Assembly (NCBI RefSeq): GCF_000716675.1
Contig: NZ_JNXT01000021.1
Span: 138,559-202,558 of the forward strand
Origin: Streptomyces alboflavus
Lineage (GTDB): Bacteria; Actinomycetota; Actinomycetes; Streptomycetales; Streptomycetaceae
Length of the DNA: 64,000 nt
Direction: 5' to 3'
This document shows positions 40,237 to 50,523 of the stretch, piece after piece (the stretch's first letter is position 1; each line of letters starts with the position of its first letter). A program made the translations under genes and the position numbers. Below the pieces are notes generated by a model. It made no database searches. It was not told the DNA's origin and worked only from the letters and a program-made list of their open reading frames with translations.

Positions 40237-43200
40237 CACTGGGCGCTCCTGTCGGTCTTGCTCAGCCGGGGTCTGCTGGCCGCCGCGGCGTTCTTCACGG
40301 TGCGTGCCAGTTGGGCGATGTCGTCGGCCTCGAACACCGCCCGGATGGGCACGCTGACCCCGAGCGTCTTGCCGATGCGGCTGGTGAGGCGGGTCGCGAG
40401 CACGGAGTCACCGCCCAGTTCGAAGAAGTCGTCGCTCATGCCGACCCGTTCGACGCGCAGCAGTTGTGCGACCAGGTCGCACAATTGCCGCTCCTGCGGG
40501 GTGGCGGGAGGCACGTGGGCGCGGCCCGCGGACTCCGGTTCGGGCAGCGCGGCCTTGTCCACCTTGCCATTGGCGTTCCTGGGCAGGTCGGCCATGACCG
40601 TGAACACCGCCGGGACCAGGTACGCGGGCAGGGACCGCGACGTGAACGTGCGCAGGTCCTCGGCAGACGGACCGGCGCCGCCCTCCGCCCCGTCGCCCCC
40701 GGCCACGACGACGTACGCCACCAGCTGTTCGTCCTGCTCGGCGGCGCCCCGGTGCGGCACGACCACGGCCTGCGACACGGCCGGGTGGCTGGCCAGGACG
40801 GCCTCGATTTCGCCCGGCTCGACGCGGAATCCGCGGATCTTGACCTGATCGTCGGCGCGGCCCTGGAACCGCAGCTCGCCGGCCTCGGTCCACGCCACCA
40901 CGTCGCCCGTGCGGTACATGCGCTCGCCCGGCTCGCCGAACGGGCAGGCCACGAACCGCTCGGCGGTCAGGGCGTGCCGGTGCAGATAGCCGCGGGCCAG
41001 GCCCGAGCCGGTCACGTACAGCTCGCCGGGGACGCCGATCGCCACGGGGCCCAGCTCGTCGTCGAGGACGTGGCCGTCCATGGTGTCCATGGGCCGGCCG
41101 ATCGGGATCGGATCGGTGACGTCCGCGGCACCGCTCATCGGGCGGCACGTGGCGAACGTCGTGGTCTCGGTGGGTCCGTACCCGTCGTGCACGGTGATGC
41201 CCGGGCAGGCGCGCAGCACGCTGCGGACCGCCGTCGGGGAGACCACCTCGCCGCCGGTCCAGACCGACCGCAGGCCCTTGAAGGCCTCCGGCTGCTCCTC
41301 CGCGATCGCCCGGAACAGCGACGAGGTGACCCAGGCCGTCGTGATGCCGTACTCGCCGATGGCCTTGGCCAGCGCGGGGGCGTCCACGGATCCGGGCGGG
41401 GCGACCACGACGGTGCCGCCGTTGAGGAGCGGCACCCACAGTTCGAGGATCGAGGCGTCGAAGGCGAGCGGCGCCTGCTGGAGGACCCGCGCGAACGCGT
41501 CCCCCTGGAAGCGGCGGTCCGCGGCGAACGAGGTCACGCCGTGGTGCGTGATGCCGACGCCCTTGGGGGTGCCGGTGGAGCCGGACGTATAGGGCACGTA
41601 GGCGAGTTGCCCGGGACGGCCGCCCGGCGGCGTCAGGGGTTCGGCCGGGGCCGCCGCGAACGCGGCGACCGTGGCGGACTCGTCGAGGTCGAGCAGGGGG
41701 CAGTCGGTCCGTGGCAGCCGCGCGCCGGTCGCCGCGTCGGTGACCAGCGCCGTCGGCTCGGCGTCGCGGAGGATGAACCGCAGGCGCTCGGCCGGGTATG
41801 AGGTGTCGACCGGCAGATAGGCCCCGCCCGCCTTGAGGATCGCGAGGATCGTCACCACGTAGTCGACGGAGCGCGTCAGCGCCACGCCGACGAGGCGGTC
41901 ATCGGTCACGCCGCGCTCGCGCAGCACGTGCGCCAGGCGGTTGGCCCGGTCGTCGAGCTGTCGGTACGTCACCTGGGTGTCGCCCGCGACGACCGCGACG
42001 GCGTCCGGGGTCCGGGCCGCCTGTCGCGCGAAGCGCTCCCCGATGGTGTCGTCGGGGACGTACGGAACGGGCTCCCCCGCGCGGCCCGCCTCCGGCTGTC
42101 CCCGCGCGGCGCGGTCCTCGGTCTTCGCCACGTCGCTCAGCCGTGCCCCCGGGCCCGCAGCGGTCTCCTCCAGCACCCGGCCGTACAGGGCGGCGATCGC
42201 CTCGGCGCGCTCGCGGGTGAACAGGTGGCGCTGGTACTGCAGACTCAGCCGCAGGTGGGCGCCGTCCGGGTAGACGAAGACGGCCACCGGGAAGTGGCTC
42301 GCGGTGAACGAGCGGATGCCGGTGACGGTGATCCCGGCGGCCGTGCTCGCCTCCGCGATGCCCTCGCGGTCCAGCGGGAACGACTCGAAGCCGATGATGC
42401 TGTCGAACAGGGTCGGGAGCCCGGCGGCCCGCTGGATCTCGGCGAGGCCGTGGTGATGGTGGTCGAGCAGGGCGCTCTGGCGCTCCTGAAGGCTCGTCAG
42501 CATCTGGGCGAGGGTGTCGCCGGGCGCGTACGGGACGCGCACCGGAAGGGTGTTGAGGAACATCCCGACGATGGAGTCGATGCCGGGCAGCGCCGCCGGG
42601 CGTCCGGCCACGGTGGCGCCGAGCACCACGTCCTGCCGGTCGCTCAGGCGGCTGAGGACGACGCCCCAGGCGCCCTGCACGAGGGTGTTGAGGGTGACGC
42701 CCGCCTCGGCGGCGCAGCGCGGCAGTCCGCGGGCGGCCTCGGCGGGCAGGGGGACGTCGACCTGGCCGATGCCCGCGCCGTCGGCGCCGGAGTCGGGGGC
42801 GGGGGCGGCGTCCGGGGCGACCAGCGTCGGTTCCGTGAGGCCCGCCAGCTCCTCGGCCCACACGCGGGCCGACTCCTTCGGGTCCTGCCGAGCCAGCCAG
42901 GCCAGGTAGTCGCGGTAGCTGCGGGCCCGCGGCAGCGCCGACGCGTCGCCGTCGGTGGCGTACAGGCGCAGCAGGTCCCGGATGAGCAGGGGCAGGGACC
43001 AGCCGTCGAAGTGGGTGTGATGGGACGTCAGGACCAGCTCGTGGCGGTCCGCGGCCAGCGTGAGCAGAGACATGCGCAGCATCGGCGGCACGGCCGGGTC
43101 GAAGTACGCCGTGAGGTCGCTCGACAGGAACTGCTCGTACGCCGATGTCCGCATGCCCTCGTTGAGACCGCTGAGGTCGAGGTACTGCCAGGGCACCTCG

Positions 43201-46200
43201 ACGCCGTCGACGACGAGCTGGACCAGTTCGCCGTCGGGACCCGGCACGTACGCGGTACGCAGCGCGGGGTGCCGGTCGAGCACGGCCTGGGCGGCGACCC
43301 GCAGCCGGGCCGGGTCCACGGCTCCGGACAGCCGCAGCACGTACTGGACGATGTACGCGTCGAACTCGGCGCCGTTCTCGCGGGCCATCATCGAGTGCAC
43401 AAGGAGCCCCTGTTGGATCGGGGCGACCGGCCAGATGTCGGAGAGCCCCGGGTACTGCTCCTGCCAGCCGTCGATGTCGTCCTGGCCGACGCCGATCAGG
43501 GGCACGTCCGAGGGGGTGAGGCCGCCGGCGCCTGGCCGGGCGGCGTGCCGGGCGAGCCCTTCGAGGGCCCGGCACCACAGGTCGGCGAGCTCGGCCACAT
43601 CGGCCTGCGGGAGCACACCCTCCGGTGCCGTGAACAGGGCGCCCAGGCAGGGGCCAGCGGGGGTGTCGGTGACGGTCGCGTTGATGTCGAGCTCGGCGTG
43701 CGCGGGCATCCGCGGGTCGTGGCCCGCGTCCAGCTCCGCGAGTTCGGGCACGCCGTGGGCCCGGGTGAACCCGAGGCCGCTCAGGTCGGCGGGCAGGTCG
43801 GCGGCGGAGGCGAAGCGGCCCAGGTAGTTGAAGGAGACCTGCCCGCTGCCGTACCGCTCCAGGACGGCGGCCGTCTGGGGGTTGAGGTGGCGCAGCAGGC
43901 CGTAGCCGATCCCCTTGTCGGGCAGCGCGAGCAGCTGCTCCTTGACGGCCTTGACGACGGTGCCCGCGGCCGGTCCGCCCGCGAACGCCTCGTCGACGTC
44001 GGCCCCCGCGAGGTCGAGGCGGACCGGGAAGACGCTGGTGAACCAGCCGACCGTACGGGACAGGTCGGCACCCGGCGCCGCGGCCTCCTCACGGCCGTGG
44101 CCCTCCATGCGCAGCAGCGTGGACGGCTCGGCCACGCCCCGCCCGGCACGCCACTTGGCGACGGCCAGCGCGAGGGCGGCCACCAGGCCGTCGTTCACAC
44201 TGCCGTGGAAGGCGGCGGGGAGGGTGGTCAGCAGGGTCTCGGTGACGGCGACCGGGAGCTGGACGCGGGTGGCGGACAGGGTGGAGACCACGTCCGCCTC
44301 CGGGTCCAGGCGGCGGGCGCCGAGGACGGGGTCGGGCCCGTCGACGACGGAGCGCCACAGGTCGAGCTCGTCAACGCGCCCGGGGCGACGGGCCTCCGCG
44401 GCCAGGGCGTGGGCCCAGCGGCGCGCCGAGGTGGCCACGGGGGCGAGCTCGGGCGCCCTGCCGTCGCGGACGTGGCTCCAGGCGGTGGCAAGGTCGGGCA
44501 GGAGAACGCGCCAGGAGACACCGTCGACGACAAGGTGATGCAGAACCACAAGCAGCCGTCCGGGCTGCGCGGTACCAGGGTCGAACCAGACGAACTGCGC
44601 GATCGTGCCCGCCGCCGGGGCGAGTCGGCCCGCGGCGGCGTCGAGTTCGTCCAGGAGCAGCGTGCGCGCGGCCGCGGAGAGCTCGGTGTGGCCGTCCTGC
44701 GCCTGCGTCTCCCACGGCTCGGCGCAGGCGATCCGGCGTATCAGTCCGTCGGCGTCCACCGATCCCGGTGGCGCGACGAGGAGCCCGCCGCCGTCCGTGT
44801 CCACGAGGCGGGCGCGCAGCAGGTCGTGCCGGTCGAGCACGGCCCCCAGCGTGGCGGCGAGAGCGGCCCGGTCGATGCCTTCGGGCAGATCGAGGAGCAT
44901 GGCCTGCGAGAACCGTTCGAAGCCGGGGCCACGGTCCTGGAGGAACCGCGTCACCGGCAGGTGCGGCAGGAAGCCCACGCCGCCGCCGTCCAGTTCCCCG
45001 AGCACCGGGGTGCCGTCGATCCCCGCCGTGCCGGCCGCATCGGCCGCCTCGACCGCCTCGGCCAGTGCGGCCACCGTGCGGTGCTCGAAGACCTGCCGGG
45101 AGGCGACCTCCACGCCGTGCGCGCGGGCCCGCGAGACCACCAGGAGGGACTGGATGCTGTCGCCGCCGAGCGCGAAGAAGTCGTCGTCCACGCCGACCGG
45201 GCCCGTCGCGAGGACCTCGGCGAAGGCGTCGGCGAGCACCTCCTCGACCCGAGAGCCTGGCGCCCGGTAGGGGGCACCGCGGAACTCCGGCTCGGGCAGT
45301 GCCTTCTTGTCGACCTTGCCGTTCGCCGTCAGCGGCAGCTCGTCGACGACCATGACGACACCGGGCACCATGAAGGCCGGCAGCCGCCCCGCCGCGAACG
45401 CACGCAGCTCCGCCGCGCCGAATCCGGGGTCGAGCGCCATGTGCCCCGTGCCGGCGCCGCGTCCGGCCTCGTGCGACGCGTCGTCGGCGACCGGCACCAC
45501 ATAGCCCACCAGTTGCTTGCCCCGGCCGGCCGTCTCACGGACCGTCACCACCGCCTGGCGGACCCACGGGTGCTCCGCGAGGACTGCCGCCACCTCGCCG
45601 GTCTCGATCCGCAGCCCGCGCACCTTGACCTGGTCGTCGCTGCGGCCCAGATACTCCAACTGCCCTCCGTCCCCGGCCCGCACCACGTCTCCGGTGCGGT
45701 ACATCCGCCCGCCCGCACCGTGCCGCGGATCCGCCACGAACCGCGTGCCGGTCAGCGCCGGGCGCCCCAGGTAGCCGCGGGCCACACCGGGACCGGCCAC
45801 GTACAGCTCGCCGGCCTGCCCGTCCGCGACCGGCGCGAGCCGTTCGTCGAGTACGTACAGCCGGGTGTCGGTGATCGCCGTGCCGATCGGGGCGTGGCCC
45901 GAGGTCAGCGGGGCGCTCATGGCTGCGCACACCGTCGTCTCGGTGGGACCGTAGGCGTTGATGACACGGCGGCCCCGCGCCCAGCGCTCGGCCAGCGGCG
46001 GCGGGCAGGCCTCGCCCGCGACCGTGAGGACGCGCAGGCCGCCCAGGGTCTCGTGGGCGTCGGCGGGCAGGGTGGCGAGCACACCGGGCGGGAGCGTGAC
46101 ATGGGTGACCTCACGCTCGGCCAGCTCACGGCATAACTCCTCACCGACCAGGCGCTGTTCACCGGGGATGAGCAGGGTGGCCCCGCCGGTGAGGGTGACC

Positions 46201-46895
46201 AGGAGCTCCGACACGGACGCGTCGAAGCTGGGCGAGGCGAACTGCAGCACCCGTGCGCCCGCGGTCACTTCGAAGCGCTCCACCTGACCGGCGCTCAGCG
46301 CGGCGAGACCGGTGTGCGTGACGGCCACACCCTTGGGGCGGCCCGTCGAGCCCGAGGTGTAGATGACGTACGCGAGGTGGGTCACGGCGAGCGGCATGGT
46401 GCGGTCGGCGTCGGTGGGATCCGTGACGGCGGACCGCTCCTCGTCGGCCAGGGCCTCGGCCGTGTCGACGGTGACGAGCAGCGGGGCGAGCTCCCGCGGC
46501 AGGGCGGGGGCGACGTCCGTGGTCGTGAGGATCAGAGCGGGACGGGCGTCGGCGGCCATGAACGCGATGCGCTCACCCGGGTAGTCGGGGGCCATGGGCA
46601 GAAAGGCGGCACCCGCCTTGACGATGCCCAGGGCGACTGCGATCTGTTCGCCGCCGCGCGGCATCGCCACGCCGACCAACTGCTCGGGCCCGATGCCTCG
46701 GCGGATGAGCCGGCGCGCGACGCGATTGGCCCGCTCGTTCAACTCCCCGTAGGTCCAGGTGTGCTCGGCCGTCTCCACGGCCGGTGCCGCCGGCGCCGTC
46801 GCCACGCGCGCCTCGAACAGGGCGGGGAAATTGGCGAGCGGGGCGGAATACGACTCCCTAGCAAAGATCTTGGCAGCAGTCTCAGGAATATCCAT
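40236..46895 (-). CDS. Nonribosomal peptide synthetase A, initiation module plus one elongation module
   Basis: 2219 aa from ATG 46895 (GGAG eight bases upstream; a GTG just before is alternative). Approximate domains: A 20-520 ([11 protein letters not shown]), T 580 (LGGDSIQS), E 635-1105 (HHLVVDG, EGHGRE, FNYLG), C 1160-1600 (HHTHFDG, D-L type), A 1620-2090, T 2164 (LGGDSVLA), then a short Lys/Arg tail that may dock to NRPS B. There is no starter C or acyl ligase, so the peptide starts with an unacylated, epimerised residue. Codes read: A1 DASTTAAV, like aromatic (Phe/Tyr) pockets; A2 DALWWGGT, like Val pockets (DAxWxGGT). TTA codon at 46136-46134. First gene of the operon. Confidence 0.95.
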   Translation of the reverse strand: MDIPETAAKIFARESYSAPLANFPALFEARVATAPAAPAVETAEHTWTYGELNERANRVARRLIRRGIGPEQLVGVAMPRGGEQIAVALGIVKAGAAFLPMAPDYPGERIAFMAADARPALILTTTDVAPALPRELAPLLVTVDTAEALADEERSAVTDPTDADRTMPLAVTHLAYVIYTSGSTGRPKGVAVTHTGLAALSAGQVERFEVTAGARVLQFASPSFDASVSELLVTLTGGATLLIPGEQRLVGEELCRELAEREVTHVTLPPGVLATLPADAHETLGGLRVLTVAGEACPPPLAERWARGRRVINAYGPTETTVCAAMSAPLTSGHAPIGTAITDTRLYVLDERLAPVADGQAGELYVAGPGVARGYLGRPALTGTRFVADPRHGAGGRMYRTGDVVRAGDGGQLEYLGRSDDQVKVRGLRIETGEVAAVLAEHPWVRQAVVTVRETAGRGKQLVGYVVPVADDASHEAGRGAGTGHMALDPGFGAAELRAFAAGRLPAFMVPGVVMVVDELPLTANGKVDKKALPEPEFRGAPYRAPGSRVEEVLADAFAEVLATGPVGVDDDFFALGGDSIQSLLVVSRARAHGVEVASRQVFEHRTVAALAEAVEAADAAGTAGIDGTPVLGELDGGGVGFLPHLPVTRFLQDRGPGFERFSQAMLLDLPEGIDRAALAATLGAVLDRHDLLRARLVDTDGGGLLVAPPGSVDADGLIRRIACAEPWETQAQDGHTELSAAARTLLLDELDAAAGRLAPAAGTIAQFVWFDPGTAQPGRLLVVLHHLVVDGVSWRVLLPDLATAWSHVRDGRAPELAPVATSARRWAHALAAEARRPGRVDELDLWRSVVDGPDPVLGARRLDPEADVVSTLSATRVQLPVAVTETLLTTLPAAFHGSVNDGLVAALALAVAKWRAGRGVAEPSTLLRMEGHGREEAAAPGADLSRTVGWFTSVFPVRLDLAGADVDEAFAGGPAAGTVVKAVKEQLLALPDKGIGYGLLRHLNPQTAAVLERYGSGQVSFNYLGRFASAADLPADLSGLGFTRAHGVPELAELDAGHDPRMPAHAELDINATVTDTPAGPCLGALFTAPEGVLPQADVAELADLWCRALEGLARHAARPGAGGLTPSDVPLIGVGQDDIDGWQEQYPGLSDIWPVAPIQQGLLVHSMMARENGAEFDAYIVQYVLRLSGAVDPARLRVAAQAVLDRHPALRTAYVPGPDGELVQLVVDGVEVPWQYLDLSGLNEGMRTSAYEQFLSSDLTAYFDPAVPPMLRMSLLTLAADRHELVLTSHHTHFDGWSLPLLIRDLLRLYATDGDASALPRARSYRDYLAWLARQDPKESARVWAEELAGLTEPTLVAPDAAPAPDSGADGAGIGQVDVPLPAEAARGLPRCAAEAGVTLNTLVQGAWGVVLSRLSDRQDVVLGATVAGRPAALPGIDSIVGMFLNTLPVRVPYAPGDTLAQMLTSLQERQSALLDHHHHGLAEIQRAAGLPTLFDSIIGFESFPLDREGIAEASTAAGITVTGIRSFTASHFPVAVFVYPDGAHLRLSLQYQRHLFTRERAEAIAALYGRVLEETAAGPGARLSDVAKTEDRAARGQPEAGRAGEPVPYVPDDTIGERFARQAARTPDAVAVVAGDTQVTYRQLDDRANRLAHVLRERGVTDDRLVGVALTRSVDYVVTILAILKAGGAYLPVDTSYPAERLRFILRDAEPTALVTDAATGARLPRTDCPLLDLDESATVAAFAAAPAEPLTPPGGRPGQLAYVPYTSGSTGTPKGVGITHHGVTSFAADRRFQGDAFARVLQQAPLAFDASILELWVPLLNGGTVVVAPPGSVDAPALAKAIGEYGITTAWVTSSLFRAIAEEQPEAFKGLRSVWTGGEVVSPTAVRSVLRACPGITVHDGYGPTETTTFATCRPMSGAADVTDPIPIGRPMDTMDGHVLDDELGPVAIGVPGELYVTGSGLARGYLHRHALTAERFVACPFGEPGERMYRTGDVVAWTEAGELRFQGRADDQVKIRGFRVEPGEIEAVLASHPAVSQAVVVPHRGAAEQDEQLVAYVVVAGGDGAEGGAGPSAEDLRTFTSRSLPAYLVPAVFTVMADLPRNANGKVDKAALPEPESAGRAHVPPATPQERQLCDLVAQLLRVERVGMSDDFFELGGDSVLATRLTSRIGKTLGVSVPIRAVFEADDIAQLARTVKNAAAASRPRLSKTDRSAQ

Positions 46896-47268
46896 CACAA
46901 CAACTCCAGGAGCTCAAGAATCCGCGCTAAGCGGAATCCAAAATTCACCGGCGACGCCGAGAACTGGAGGGAGACAAACGACGGGAGACGATCGTCGTGA
47001 GCCATTAGGTAAGCACGCCGACCCGGCCGCATGTCAATGCTCGGCGAAGCCCGATGAGTTGTCCCGGCAACGGGACGTCCGAACCGGCCGCGGCCGGTTC
47101 ACCGGGGGCCGATCTGAGGTATGTTCGGGCCAGTTCACATGATACCGCCATGGCTTTGTTCCATCCGCTGAATGCCTCACGATCTTCCGGAAAAGCCGCT
47201 CTCATGGATTCCGGGCCGCACTGCCGCCCGACCGGAAGAACGTCTGCCAAGAAACGGGAGTTCACAGC
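46896..47268. promoter_or_regulatory. Divergent NRPS / SARP control region (373 bp)
   Basis: No ORF with coding bias. On the minus strand there is TTGACA at 47037-47032 and TACCTAAT at 47011-47004, spaced about 20 bp, a weak promoter for the NRPS operon of the kind that needs an activator. Two adjacent palindromes lie upstream at 47061-47100. Repeated TTCAC words (47098, 47134, 47260) are not in 11-bp phase. The SARP ribosome site is in AACGGGAGTTCACAGC before ATG 47269. Confidence 0.55.
47061..47100. promoter_or_regulatory. Two adjacent palindromes between NRPS A and SARP genes
   Basis: GTCCCG-GCAA-CGGGAC (47061-47076) and the 20-bp perfect palindrome GAACCGGCCGCGGCCGGTTC (47081-47100). Together they cover 40 bp in the middle of the divergent promoter region. 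The second is loosely like gamma-butyrolactone receptor sites (ACCGxCCGG core). It could be bound by a repressor encoded elsewhere. Confidence 0.6.
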
Positions 47269-48021
47269 ATGCGATACGAAATTCTGAGGCCGCTCCGTGT
47301 CATCGACGGGGAACGGACGAAGACCATCCAGGCGCAGAAGGTGGAGACCCTGCTGACCGCTCTGATCATCCGCTCCGATCAGGTCGTCAGCACCGAACAG
47401 CTCTTCAGCGAGATATGGGGGGACGAGCCGCCGCGCAGTGCGACGGCGAGCCTTTATGTGTATGTCTCCCAGGTCCGCAAATTACTCCGGCGCCCGGACA
47501 CGGAGGTGAGCCCGGTCCTGACCAGACCCCCGGGATACATGTTGACCCTGGGGAGCGACGGACTTGACCTCCACGATTTCACGCGCCTCATGAAGAAGGG
47601 CCGGGACCATCTCAGGAGCAGCGGCCACGAAGCCGCGATGCACAGCTTCGAGGAGGCGCTCGCCCTGTGCCAGGGGCCACTCCTCGCCGACACGGCCCGC
47701 GGGTCGATCCTGCGGGGGTTCTGGACGTGGCTCAACGAGGCCCGGCTGGAGTGCATGGAAGGCCTGATGGACGCCCGCATGGCTCTCGGGCACCACCGCG
47801 AACTCGTCAGCGACCTGTACCTCCTCAGCACCGAGCACCCGCTGCGGGAGGCCTTTCACCGGCAGCTCATGCTGGCGCTGCACCGCAGCGAGTCCCGGGG
47901 CGACGCCCTGCTCGTGTACCAGCGCGCCCGCCGCACTCTCCGGGAGGAGCTGGGCATCGAGCCCGGGCCGGCGCTCCAGGACATCCAAAGGGCGATCCTG
48001 ACGGCGGACACGGGACGCTGA
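47269..48021 (+). CDS. SARP-family transcriptional activator
   Basis: 250 aa; the size of ActII-ORF4/RedD-class pathway activators. The N-terminal OmpR-like winged helix (about 1-95) includes LLTALIIRSDQVVSTEQLFSEIWG and ATASLYVYVSQVRKLLRR. The bacterial transcriptional activation domain is about 100-245 (DLYLLSTEHPLREAFHRQLM, RRTLREELGIEPGPALQDIQ). Codon 72 is TTA (47482-47484), so translation depends on the bldA tRNA. It is divergent from the NRPS operon and very likely its activator; direct-repeat sites in two other cluster promoters fit a SARP. It ends convergently with the glycosyltransferase gene. Confidence 0.95.
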   Translation: MRYEILRPLRVIDGERTKTIQAQKVETLLTALIIRSDQVVSTEQLFSEIWGDEPPRSATASLYVYVSQVRKLLRRPDTEVSPVLTRPPGYMLTLGSDGLDLHDFTRLMKKGRDHLRSSGHEAAMHSFEEALALCQGPLLADTARGSILRGFWTWLNEARLECMEGLMDARMALGHHRELVSDLYLLSTEHPLREAFHRQLMLALHRSESRGDALLVYQRARRTLREELGIEPGPALQDIQRAILTADTGR

Positions 48022-48080
48022 GCGGTCAGGGGCGCAGTCCGGTGTGCCGCGCTTCCCGGCCGCGCCACGGGGCGCTCAGC
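48017..48080. terminator. Inverted repeat across the SARP/glycosyltransferase convergent gap
   Basis: GCTGAGCG (48017-48024) and CGCTCAGC (48073-48080) include the two stop codons. The loop is long (48 nt), so a bidirectional terminator is only possible. Confidence 0.3.
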
Positions 48081-49419
48081 GGGAGCGGTGGAGTTCCACG
48101 AGCCGCTCGAGCTCCGGCACCGCGTCGTTGGGTGTCGGCTGGGCCAGTGCTTCCTCGCGCAGCCGTCCGGCGGCCGCCAGGAACTCGGGTTCGTCGAGGA
48201 CCCGTACCAGGGATTCCCGTATCCACGCCCCGACCGCCTCCGGCGCGGCCCCGCCCATCTTCTCCATCAGGTGGCCGTCGCCCTCCGCGTCCACCGGGTA
48301 CCACAGTCCGGCCCCGGCCCGCTCGAGCCGCGGACCGCGTTCGGAGATGTCCGGGACGACGCGGCTGACCATGACCTGGGGCACCCCGTGGGCCATCGCG
48401 TCCAGCCATACGGGGATTCCCCCGTGGTGGATCACGGCCGCGCACGACGGAAGGATGACGTGCACCGGCACGAACGGCACGATCTTCGTGTTGTCGGGGA
48501 CACGATCGAGTTCCCGCTCAAGCTGCTCCGGCAGGGTCAGCACCAGCTCGATGTCGAGGTCGGCGAGCGAATCCAGCATCGCCTGCAACTGCTCGCCGGA
48601 GAGGGCCTGTTGCTTCGCCGTCTGTTCCAGGCTCAGGCCGAAGGTGGCGAGGACGCGCCGCTTCTCCGGGTCACGGCGGGTCCACTCCGCCGCGACGGAG
48701 GGCCCGTTGTACGCGGTGTAGCGGTTGTCGACATGGGGCACCTTCTGTTCCACCCGCATCGAACCCAGCACCTGGTCGACGCTGAAGTGCCCGGTCACCA
48801 TCTCCTCGGAGAACGGCTTGCCGTACTTCTTCGCCCAGCCCGCCAGCCACTCCCCCACGGGGTCCTCGCGCTCCGTCTCGGGCTGCTGGGCCCGCAGCCG
48901 CAGGTAGTGCCGCCGCATCCGGCCCTCCACGTCGAGACCGATCGGCATGCGCGCGTTGGCCGCGCCCACCGCGGTGGCCGCGATCGGACCCGCGTAGCTC
49001 ATCCAGTCCCAGACCACCAGGTCCGGCTGCCACCAGCGGCTGTACTCCACCAGGTCCTCGACCATCGAGTCGTTCATGGTCCGCAGGGTCTCGCTGAAGA
49101 ACCGGTACAGCCAGCGCAGGCGCTCCCAGGTGAGCTCCTCCTCGCGGTTCTCGGCGAAGTCGACCAGGAGGTCTCCCCGTTCCGCGAGGTCCTCGGCGCG
49201 CTTGCGGTGCTCGGAGTCCGTCAGCCCTTCCAGCTTCGTCAGCACGGACTCCACGGGGCCGACGGGGACCGCCGTGAGACCCGAGCCGGTGATGACGTCG
49301 GTCAGCTCCGGGGTGCTGGCGACCCGCACCTCGTGCCCCGCCGTGTTCAAGGACCAGGCCAGCGGCACGACGGCGTGGAAGTGAGTCCGCCAAGGGAATG
49401 TGACAAACAGGACACGCAT
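48076..49419 (-). CDS. GT1 glycosyltransferase (DesVII/EryCIII-like, activator-dependent type)
   Basis: 447 aa from ATG 49419, GAGGGG nine bases upstream. Starts MRVLFVTFPWRTHFHAVVPL with the acceptor-side GT-B domain; the donor-side motif is SCAAVIHHGGIPVWLDAMAHGVPQVMV (HHGG, TDP-sugar binding). Closest to macrolide and anthracycline deoxysugar transferases, which often need a P450-like helper. Lies beside the deoxysugar genes and presumably attaches the dTDP-trideoxyhexose to the peptide. Divergent from the sugar O-methyltransferase gene, sharing a region with two pairs of 11-bp direct repeats. Confidence 0.92.
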   Translation of the reverse strand: MRVLFVTFPWRTHFHAVVPLAWSLNTAGHEVRVASTPELTDVITGSGLTAVPVGPVESVLTKLEGLTDSEHRKRAEDLAERGDLLVDFAENREEELTWERLRWLYRFFSETLRTMNDSMVEDLVEYSRWWQPDLVVWDWMSYAGPIAATAVGAANARMPIGLDVEGRMRRHYLRLRAQQPETEREDPVGEWLAGWAKKYGKPFSEEMVTGHFSVDQVLGSMRVEQKVPHVDNRYTAYNGPSVAAEWTRRDPEKRRVLATFGLSLEQTAKQQALSGEQLQAMLDSLADLDIELVLTLPEQLERELDRVPDNTKIVPFVPVHVILPSCAAVIHHGGIPVWLDAMAHGVPQVMVSRVVPDISERGPRLERAGAGLWYPVDAEGDGHLMEKMGGAAPEAVGAWIRESLVRVLDEPEFLAAAGRLREEALAQPTPNDAVPELERLVELHRSR

Positions 49420-49483
49420 GACGATCAACCCCTCCATAGGCGCCACGACATCGAGGACCCTCGCAGCCGCTCCTTGGGCAGGA

Positions 49484-49549
49484 CTAGGCCCGTTCTAGAC
49501 CCGTCCGGCACCCCGGACGCGCGTAAGACCGGGCCTAGATCGGCTCTAG
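49484..49549. promoter_or_regulatory. Two pairs of CTAG-type heptamers at 11-bp spacing (SARP-like boxes)
   Basis: CTAGGCC (49484) and CTAGACC (49495) are 11 bp apart; CTAGATC (49535) and CTAGCTC (49546) are again 11 bp apart; consensus CTAGNYC. Heptamer direct repeats at 11-bp pitch are the established recognition pattern of OmpR-like SARPs. Located between the divergent glycosyltransferase and methyltransferase genes. Confidence 0.65.
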
Positions 49550-49608
49550 CTCCGCAGGTCACACTCGCCACCGGTTCGCGTGGCACACCCAAGAAGCGGG
49601 AGAATCGG

Positions 49609-50523
49609 ATGGCAGGGACCTTTCGGGCCAGTCGGCAGTGGGAGCGCATCAGCGAGAACTGGGTCACCGAGGACGGGGCCGACAACCTGACAGACTTCAA
49701 GTCCGATTCCCGGAACTACCACCTCGCCCTGTGGGATCCGCGGAGGAACGGCATCCGATATCTGCGGGCGCTGGTCTATGAACTGGCCACACGCCTGGGG
49801 CCCGAGGACTGGCAGAAGATCCGGAACACCAAGAACCGCGAGGTCGGCAATCCCGTCGAGGTACGCCTGGACGGTACGTCGGTGTGTCTCGACTATCTGC
49901 AGGCGGCGCTCGAGCTGGGATTCATCGAGAAGGAGCTCGATCTGCGGGGCGGCCGCGTCCTGGAGATCGGCGCCGGATACGGGCGCCTCGCCCATGCGAT
50001 GCTGTCCAACTATGACCTCGACTCGTACTGTGTCATCGACCTGAAGAACACCCTCTCCCTCAGCCGGAGTTATCTCCGCGAGGTCCTGAGCGAGAAGCAG
50101 TTCGCGAAGATGCGGTTCGTCCAGGTCGACGACGTCACCGCCTCGCTCGACACCGCGCAGTTCGACCTGTGCGTCAACATCCATTCCATGACGGAAATGA
50201 TCCCGGAAACCGTCGAGGAATACCTCCGGCTGATCGACAGGACGTGCACGGCGTTCTTCGTGAAGAACCCGGTCGGAAAGTACATCGACCCGAGCCTCGA
50301 CGGCTATTACAAGGGCGACGAAGCCGTGCAGGAGGCGCTCGCGAGCGGCCCGCTGCGCCAACAGCTCGACATTCACGACAGCGAGGCCGTGCAAGCGGCG
50401 GCACCCGACTTCCTCGATGCGTACCGCCCGGGCACCGCCTGGTCCCCCGCGGCACACGGGCGCGGGGTCCCCTGGAGCTACTTCTGGCAGGCCCTCTACA
50501 CGAAGGACAGCACCCGCCCGTGA
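49609..50523 (+). CDS. Putative sugar O-methyltransferase (NanM family)
   Basis: 304 aa from ATG 49609 with GGGAG six bases upstream; the longer frame is antisense to the glycosyltransferase. SAM-binding motif GGRVLEIGAGYGRLAHAML near residue 120, followed by SYCVIDLKNTLSLSRSYL and FDLCVNIHSMTEMIPETVEE. The N-terminal helical region (YHLALWDPRRNGIRYLRALV) is typical of the NanM-type sugar O-methyltransferase family, which in nanchangmycin makes a 4-O-methylated 2,3,6-trideoxyhexose. This fits the sugar genes that follow in the same operon (GTGA overlap with the next gene). Methylation at O-4 is inferred. Confidence 0.85.
   Translation: MAGTFRASRQWERISENWVTEDGADNLTDFKSDSRNYHLALWDPRRNGIRYLRALVYELATRLGPEDWQKIRNTKNREVGNPVEVRLDGTSVCLDYLQAALELGFIEKELDLRGGRVLEIGAGYGRLAHAMLSNYDLDSYCVIDLKNTLSLSRSYLREVLSEKQFAKMRFVQVDDVTASLDTAQFDLCVNIHSMTEMIPETVEEYLRLIDRTCTAFFVKNPVGKYIDPSLDGYYKGDEAVQEALASGPLRQQLDIHDSEAVQAAAPDFLDAYRPGTAWSPAAHGRGVPWSYFWQALYTKDSTRP

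Noticed and set aside
22291..46136. Very long open frames on the plus strand opposite the NRPS genes (up to 2737 codons)
   Set aside because: They are antisense shadows caused by strong G/C third-position bias; their products are repetitive Arg/Gly/Ala/Val-rich and have no domain, while the minus frame shows every NRPS core motif in order.
47098..47265. TTCAC repeats as SARP boxes upstream of the SARP gene
   Set aside because: They are not spaced at 11 or 22 bp and the flanking bases differ; too weak compared with the phased boxes at 49.5 and 57.3 kb.
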